NCBI RefSeq assembly: GCF_020497125.1
Contig: NC_059075.1
Location: 44,924,003-44,988,002, forward strand
DNA: 64,000 nucleotides
From: Mauremys mutica
Lineage: Eukaryota; Chordata; Testudines; Geoemydidae
Reading direction: 5' to 3'
Of the stretch, positions 57,261-64,000 are shown piece after piece. The notes beneath the pieces were generated by a model, which ran no database searches, had not been told where the DNA came from, and worked only from the letters and a program-made list of their open reading frames with translations. Both the position numbers and the translations under genes were made by a program. How positions within the stretch are numbered: position 1 is the first letter of the stretch; each line of letters starts with the position of its first letter.

Positions 57261-60200
57261 TTTACTGATATCAGTTCAGCTGCTTTGCAGTAACAACCCA
57301 GTTTCGGACACTTTAAAAGTGAAGCTTTGCTGGCCGTGTGCGCCCACAGTGTTAACTGTAGTCATTTTTTTAAAAAGGTAGAAGCAGGCAATACAATCTC
57401 TCTCTTCAGAAACAAGCATCATATTCCACATTGTATATTACCTAATATTACAATAATTCCAATAGGAGTTAGCATATTAAAGTCTATGTTACAGCTGATG
57501 CTTCAGATTCATTATAAAGTCAAGGGTTATGTGCTTCACATGATTGGCTGAATGCTCAGCTTTAGTGCTCTTGTGATTGGCACACCTTCCCACTCCAAAA
57601 ATCTTGCGATGCGGGGGGCCACAATGGCCTCTGACACAACTTAGGGAAGCCTAAGGGGTGCTCTAAATTGCCCCACCTGGAGTGGGCCTCCTGTCACTGC
57701 CACATACCATATGCAGAGAGAAGGAAGAATGAGGTGTAGAGCCAGGCAGTGTAGGATTTACCTACTCCAAGGGAATCCTTGACTGAGTCTTTAGAGCAGC
57801 TTTCGGGCCCCCTTGCGCAGCAGGACCAGGAGCTGAGGATCTGGCCTGAATGTATTAAGTTCTTAATAAAATCATGAAAGTGTATAGGATGAATTCTAGA
57901 TAAAATTACAACTAGAGAGATGGCCAGGCAATAAAATACAATACAACAATCACAGCCAAATATTAGCATTCTAACAGCTTTGAAGGAGATGTATAACCTT
58001 TAGAAAGTGTACTGACATCACACTTGGCTGGAATAAACTCATTAAGTCATTAAAGGTCACCTGATTTGTGTATCATTGTGAAACAGTCTCCCATTCCCCA
58101 TTTTAAGGGTTTAGCTTAAAAGTAAATTAGTGTGTCTCTTTGGTGTTTAAAGCAGATTAATAACAGCTTTACAAAGAATGTGCCACCTAATTAAAATTTG
58201 CAACATAAATCATAAGCCTTTGAAAAAAAAATCACCCCTCTAAACTTCGTATTCAAATCCAGTTAAATATGTTCCATGAGTTTTCAAATGAAGTTTATGA
58301 TTTCACAAGACGAATTCTCTATTTTTTCTTTAGCAGAGCAAAGAAGATATTCACATAAAATACAATAATGTTATGATGATGGTGACTGAGGTATGGCAGA
58401 AACATTTCCTTTTCTTTTTTTGAACATATTCTCCACAGCTACGAACTACAAAATCAACAACAAAATAACTCAAGGTGGTATTCTAATACCGATGAAGAAA
58501 ACTGTGATTCCTGAACACTGCCCCGTTTAATTGAGTCAAGCATTTCAGTGTAATGTGGGAATACATTTATCAGAATCAGTAGAGACCAAGTGTTAATTAC
58601 GAAGGCCAAGCACAAATGAATAATCTTATATATAGACCCTGACATATTAGTCCCGTAAAGCACTTTGCAGATCTTATTTTATGAAAATGTACTATGGGTC
58701 TATATACATTTGTGCTCTTAGGAAGCAATTATTTCCAAAAGATTTAGATATAATTCAATCTGGAATATTGTAAGAGATTTTTCTTTAAAATGGTTTCAGA
58801 TAGAGGAGGATTATATTACTTTAAAATGAAAACACTGATCCAAATTCTCCTCACAGTGACATCAGCACAACTCTGGGTGTCACTATGAGAAGGATTTGGG
58901 ACCGACATTTTCATTCAAATGAGTGCAATCCTCTAGTATGTGGGGTGGGGGGGAATGTAAAATAAAATTCGGAGCACAAATTTGGCATCAGTGGGATTGG
59001 ATCACTGTCACCATCAGGAGCATTTGGCCCATTACACTAATTAGTCACATAAATCCTAAACCCCATAAACTGATCGGCATGAGAGAGATTGGTTTAAACC
59101 AACTACCTTACCAAAAGAGTGAAGATAAGATGTTCTGTACGGTAAGCTAATGCAAATGACTGACATGGAACTAGAGGAAAGCTGTATACATGAAACAGTG
59201 TCACAGTTCATACATGAGGCATGATCCTCAGGTCTGACACAAGACCTAAGTGCTCACAAGGGTGGCTTTACTTCACCTTAGTGTCCCCCTGATCTGGGTG
59301 CTGGTTAGGGCGTGGTTCACCCCTAGCACAACTTACCGCAGCCTTCTGCCCAATTCAATTCCTTTGCTATGATCCTAGGAAGTGCTGAAAGTCCTCAAAA
59401 CCCACTCCAGCACGAGGGTAATTAGCACCTTACTGAAGGTGGCCTGTGCTCCCAACATCTTACAGAAACAACCATTTCACAAGAGACCCACATTACAAAC
59501 CGTATTCAGCAGCTATTAGTGAAGGAGAATACATTCATTTTAAATTATGTACTTCTGTCTCATTTATGAAGTTAGTCATTACAGGACATTTCATATTACC
59601 TTTTTTTTTAAGCCAGAGAGAATTGTAAGGCATGGGAGTGTTTCTGGGAAGCATTAAAGCACTCTGCAATTCCCTGTCTGTCTTCCCCGCTTTGCAATTT
59701 GCAGAGAGATAGTGCGAAAGGTTCTTTAGCTCATCCATAAGAAGAAAAAACCCTATTAATCCTTTATACTGTACATTCACTTTCTTAATCCCCCACTTCT
59801 TTACTTTAGCAATCACACACCAGAGGCCTCGTAGCCCTTTTCTGAGACTAACTCAGCACCTTTATATAAACTATTACCATTAATTACCATTCATTTGTAA
59901 GGAAAATGATATGCTCCAGTCATATAGACATTTATGCATGTGAGTAACTTGACTTCCATAAATGAGTCGATGGGATCATTCATTTGAAGAGTAAATTGTG
60001 TGAGAGTTTCTCAGGATCAGGGCCTTGCTGATATTTTTCAGCTTTTCTCCTTTTATTTTATGAAGGAAAGAGTTGCTCAATTACAAAACAAGTATTCTCT
60101 TACTCAAAGGTAGAGTTATGGTTGCTTCCACACAACACTGCTTCCTGCTTCCCATACCCCAGCATCCCAAATCAGAGCACCTTCCCCTAGGCTAAGAAGC

Positions 60201-61110
60201 TCTTTCCTTATCTCTTTCCCCTTATCCTCCTCTCCTTCAGTCAGTCCCTGCACACTGATGGTGCTCCATGCAAGGATTGCAGCAGTCCTCTCCTACTCTG
60301 GAAATAAAGTTGAATGATTATTTATGAAGTTTGGCAGCTTGTTTTAGGTATTAGCCACTAAATCTCAACAATCCAGTGTTGTATGTTTAGTGGGACATTG
60401 CTCATGGATTTTTCCCTTTCTTTGAATAACAAAGTGTAAAGAAACTGATATTTTAAAAACAGGTAATTATCTGAGGAGTTGTATCTCAGAAACCCTGTGA
60501 ACAAATGACCTCAACTTTGTATCACAAACTCTACCTCAGGCCCTGAATTGTCATAGCAATTTTCAACCCAATCTGACTATGCATGTGGACTACAAAGAGT
60601 AAATTGGAAGGTATTAAAATTCATTACAAAAGTTCAATAAGTAACCTTAACTCTAATCCTATATTCCTGCTCTCTCCATCCTTTCTATACTTAAGGGTGC
60701 AAATATCTTTCTATTGTCACCCTGATTTTGATCCCTCCTTTATTTTTTTAAAGAAAAATCCAAAAGGCATGAAGCTTCTCATTTTTTTTTTACTCTCACC
60801 ATAATAGATTATTCTGGCAAATTTGAGGTGAATTGGACAAGAAGAGTTAAATCTATGGGAGTTAGAAAAATATGAAACATTTCACCTTTTTTTTTTTAAA
60901 TTGGTGCAGAGTGGAAAGTAAAGGTGGACATCAGTCTTGTTTCTGCAGTGTGAGGTCTTACAACCATATTTGGAGGATGGATTAAGTATATACATGGTGA
61001 TTTATATATGGGGTGCATGTGATGCTGGCAGACCAGATGCCAGCTCTTCCCAAGGTTGTAGATGTCAGCTGAGCATTGACAAATTCATAGCTGGAAACCA
61101 GACCAGCTCA
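55364..61110. other. Long non-coding stretch
   Basis: No gene. A (TC)n(AC)n microsatellite is at about 57227-57260. 58020-58400 and 59560-59830 are repeat-free AT-rich blocks that could be conserved elements. A short CATGTGAGTAA-type repeat is at 59935-60020. Confidence 0.5.
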
Positions 61111-61115
61111 CCTGT

Positions 61116-62087
61116 ATGTTAGTATTGTTCAAGATAGGTATTAGACTTATAGGAATGTGTTTAGTGTTTAGACACTATGGAATGCTTGTAAGTTGCTGCC
61201 TGCATTGATTTCACTTGTCATGTCTGTATCCCACGCTATAAGGAGATATGTAAGTTTTGCTTTATAACTGTAAAAATGCTTGCTCTGAACCTGTGAACCC
61301 AGTCAGGAGGAATGGTCCATCACCCATCAAGAAGGACTATCAAAACTAAGTAGGCCATTGTGGTACATCACAATACAAAAACTTGGTTAACAGCCCTCTC
61401 ACACCAATGAAGCTGCTACGTGCAAGAAAGGCTGTCCCATCAGCCTGAATTCTGTAAGAAGGGGATAAAACAGGAACACAAAAAAATTCTCTCTCTCTTT
61501 TTGCTGTTTGGCCTCTAATAGCACTGGAGCTAGGAAACAGAAGCAGAGATCCCCAGGGTCAACCTGGGTTAGCCTTAAAAGACATTCAGTGCTGGCAGAT
61601 TACTACAACTCCATCACCGTTTGGAACCATATACTGTAACTCATTTGTGTATATATGTTGCCTAGTTTAACCTGTAAATAACTCTCTCATTTCTTCTTCC
61701 TAGTTAATAAACACACAGTTTGTTTACTATAGGATTGGCTACAAGTGTTGTCTTTGGTGTGAGATCTGAGGTACAAAATTGATCTGGGGTTAGTGACTGG
61801 TCTCTTGGGACTGGAAGCAACCTGAATCTATCGTGATCTTTGGCATATGACATTCAACTATCACTAAGTCCAACTTGCCTGGGTGGCTAGATAGAGTGGA
61901 GTGCCCAAAAGGACTATCGGTAACTCCATGGTAAGACTGTTATAACACTTCAGGAGTTCACAATTGGTATTAGGTTGGTGAAATCTAATCATACAAAAGA
62001 TACCAGTTTGGGGTGTCAGCTCTGCTTTTTGACAATCTGCCCTGAGGTTGGCACACTCAGTCATGAACCACTCCAGACTGCATGACA
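61116..62087 (+). mobile_element. Probable solo LTR of an endogenous retrovirus or related LTR element
   Basis: The sequence has an LTR-like organisation: no coding frame, a CTGTAAATAACTC-rich promoter-distal part, an AATAAA signal at about 61706 followed by 'gtttgtttactataggattg' and 'tgttgtctttggtgtgagat', and a long 3' portion ending near 'ccagactgcatgaca'. Ends are approximate, and I could not confirm a flanking duplication or internal region. Confidence 0.45.
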
Positions 62088-63119
62088 GGGTGGATTAAGT
62101 AAATTGGTTTCCCTGGATCAGAGTGGGACAGTAGGAGTTGGGAAGATGTTGCTTTTGCGCTGTACATTGTATGGATAAAAGATATGGCATGTTTCCCTGA
62201 AAACAGTCAGGTGACCTAGAGGATATTCTGTGGCTGATGTGAGAGGGCTCCTAGATTTGTAACTACTCTATGTGTGGTGAAGGTTTATGGTCACTGTTAG
62301 AAGCAAACCAGAGGTCAGACCTGGTGGTTGGGAATGAGAAGTGGGGGAGAAGTCTGTGTACGTGCATATTTTCAGTCATGCTCTGTCGCCCAATAGGGTG
62401 TTTGTGAAAATTCTGTCACAGTAAGCTCTTGTGCTAATAGTCATAGGGGCAGGTGGTCCAGATTGCAATGGCAAGAGGAGGGCAGCTGCAGGAGAATATG
62501 TGATTTTTAAGAAAAATCACTGATATAAACCTTTACATCTAGTGACTGGTTTACATTTTCTAGGCTATTTTTACAACAAAAAGGGCTGATTAGCTTCATG
62601 TTCTAAATGAAAGCTTAGTTACATATCAAAGATTACAAGCACTCCTGATGGGAGTTTTCAAAGGTTTTAAGTCCCTAACTCAAATTAACCACCCAATCTT
62701 TCAAAAAGTATTCAAAAGGGACTAGTTCTCTCTGAGGACAACAAAATACAACAAATCTGGGACTCACTAGATTCCCAGAGGTATAATATTAAAAAAACCC
62801 AAATGGAGCTTTTCCAAAAATGAAAAGCCTTCCATATTTCATATCTCCAAAACAACTTGACCAATTAACCTCTAACTTTGCAAAATGAAATATGCCCGAG
62901 AAAGGCCAGGTAGAATTTAGATTCTTTGAGGACTGGATACAGGGACAGCAATAGCAGGATTAAAAATAAAATCTAGTTTCAATTTGAACTATTAGGTCAT
63001 ACTTATGGCTCTGAAAATAAAATTATACAGTAAGCACCATTTCAGATAATATTAAAAGGAAAAATTGTAATTTCAATAAAACGTTATTGTTTTCTGATGG
63101 AAAGAATCTCTCCAGTAAG
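62088..63119. other. Non-coding stretch without recognised gene
   Basis: Nothing supportable seen. Confidence 0.45.
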
Positions 63120-63257
63120 CAGGGGTGCTGGAACAATTTTTATAGTGAGGGTTTTTAAGGGCCATTGAACAAAACTGTAAACTATGCATATAATGGAATC
63201 CACTTCAAGCCAGGGGGTGCGGCAGCACCTCCAGCACTCCTAGTTCCAGCACCCATG
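63120..63257. mobile_element. Small hAT-like MITE (138 bp)
   Basis: The ends CAGGGGTGCTGGAAC and, from the right, CATGGGTGCTGGAAC are inverted repeats. A second inner inverted copy (GCACCTCCAGCACTCC) lies near the right end. No clear flanking duplication. 63258-64000 holds no recognised gene. Confidence 0.55.
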
Positions 63258-64000
63258 TGAGCAACTATTCAATGACATTAAATAACTAACTTAGTACAAT
63301 TATGGGAAATTACTTAAAATCTTTTAAACATTTACTATTTGCAATCAACAGAATATCTGCCAAACACTAGCTTTTAGTGACTCCAGATTCAAGGCACCTG
63401 CATGACTGTGATCATAAATGATTCCAGGGTCTATAGTTTCTCTCTATGATGTCCATCAGTTATCTTGAAGAAGGCTGTACTACTTTTGATAGCATAGACT
63501 TCATTTTGCAACATTCAGCAAACATTTCACTGGCAACCTTAAACTCATGCAACACTTTATATTTATGTGGCATAGTCTTTTCTAGTTTATTCAATAAAAA
63601 GCTTTTTCCAAAAATGGCCTCAAAAATTGCACAGCAATTTTTGGCTACTAAATTTATGTGCATGTTGTCTTATATGGCCAAGTTTCTGCTCAAGCAAAAA
63701 GTTGGATTTGCGTATGCAACCTCTATTCTCATTCTTACATGCAAATCTGAACGTTTGCATGTACAAATATATATGTATGCAAAATTAAGTCAGTAATTTT
63801 AGAAGTTAAGTGAAGTCTGCTCTGAAAATTCAGCCCTCTACATCCACAGTGATAAAGCGCTGTACCTTCTTTTTGTAATTAGTGAAGGAATAACTAAACG
63901 AGGTATATAAGTCAGCTGATAGTCACCATGGTCTACTTGAGAACCTGTCTCAAATTTCTTCACACGCAAGTGCCTTTTGTGCACTCCATAGTAACCAACC

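Overview
The window looks like intronic or intergenic DNA of a reptile, most likely a cryptodiran turtle. It has no recognisable host exon and a moderate AT bias. It carries many CR1 LINEs with the ATTCTATG-repeat 3' end, and a tRNA-derived SINE whose 3' half is CR1-like (the layout known for the tortoise Pol III/SINE family). It also holds Penelope-like elements, hAT and mariner miniature elements, and three large PIF/Harbinger transposons. The species call is inference from repeat content only.

The informative part is three Harbinger copies of about 4-4.8 kb: H1 (1405-6191), H2 (8972-13029) and H3 (34933-39177). All have one layout. A DDE transposase gene converges on a two-exon Myb/SANT-like gene. 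A third, about 97-codon ORF lies inside the Myb gene's intron on the transposase strand. The three copies are clearly diverged from each other. Even so, all keep the third ORF (about 55 of 95 residues identical between H1 and H3 by hand count), a 3' splice-site-like AG just before it, and a poly(A) signal 51-59 nt after its stop. The protein resembles a BEN domain. H1 and H2 are broken by stops or frameshifts. In H3 all three ORFs are open, the Myb intron splices in frame on paper, and both terminal repeats and a target duplication are present.

Layout: 1-1404 is unique sequence with a SINE fragment. 1405-6191 is H1. 6195-8610 is unique. 8611-13140 is a long palindromic repeat split by H2. 13140-20365 is mostly unique, with an enhancer-like block near 17.1-17.6 kb, a SINE tail and a mariner MITE. 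20365-21472 is an old CR1. 22304-23445 is a Penelope-like GIY-YIG fragment, with a fold-back Penelope tail at 24.3 kb. 25.5-30.3 kb holds SINE, hAT and CR1 pieces. 32.7 kb is a hAT MITE. 33.6-34.66 kb is a minus-strand CR1 holding a hAT MITE. 34.66-40.8 kb is a decayed Penelope-like element holding H3 and another hAT-like element. 40.8-42 kb is a minus-strand LINE endonuclease fragment. 42.3-47.9 kb is unique. 47.9-49.4 kb is a hAT element and a palindromic element. 51.7-52.2 kb is a mariner MITE. 53.1-55.36 kb is a nearly intact 5'-truncated CR1. 55.4-61.1 kb is unique. 61.1-62.1 kb is an LTR-like sequence. 63.1 kb is a small hAT-like element.

Inferred working of the Harbinger copies: the transposase cuts and the Myb-like protein binds subterminal DNA and brings in the transposase, as is known for this superfamily. 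The third protein would be an additional DNA- or chromatin-binding factor whose role is unknown.
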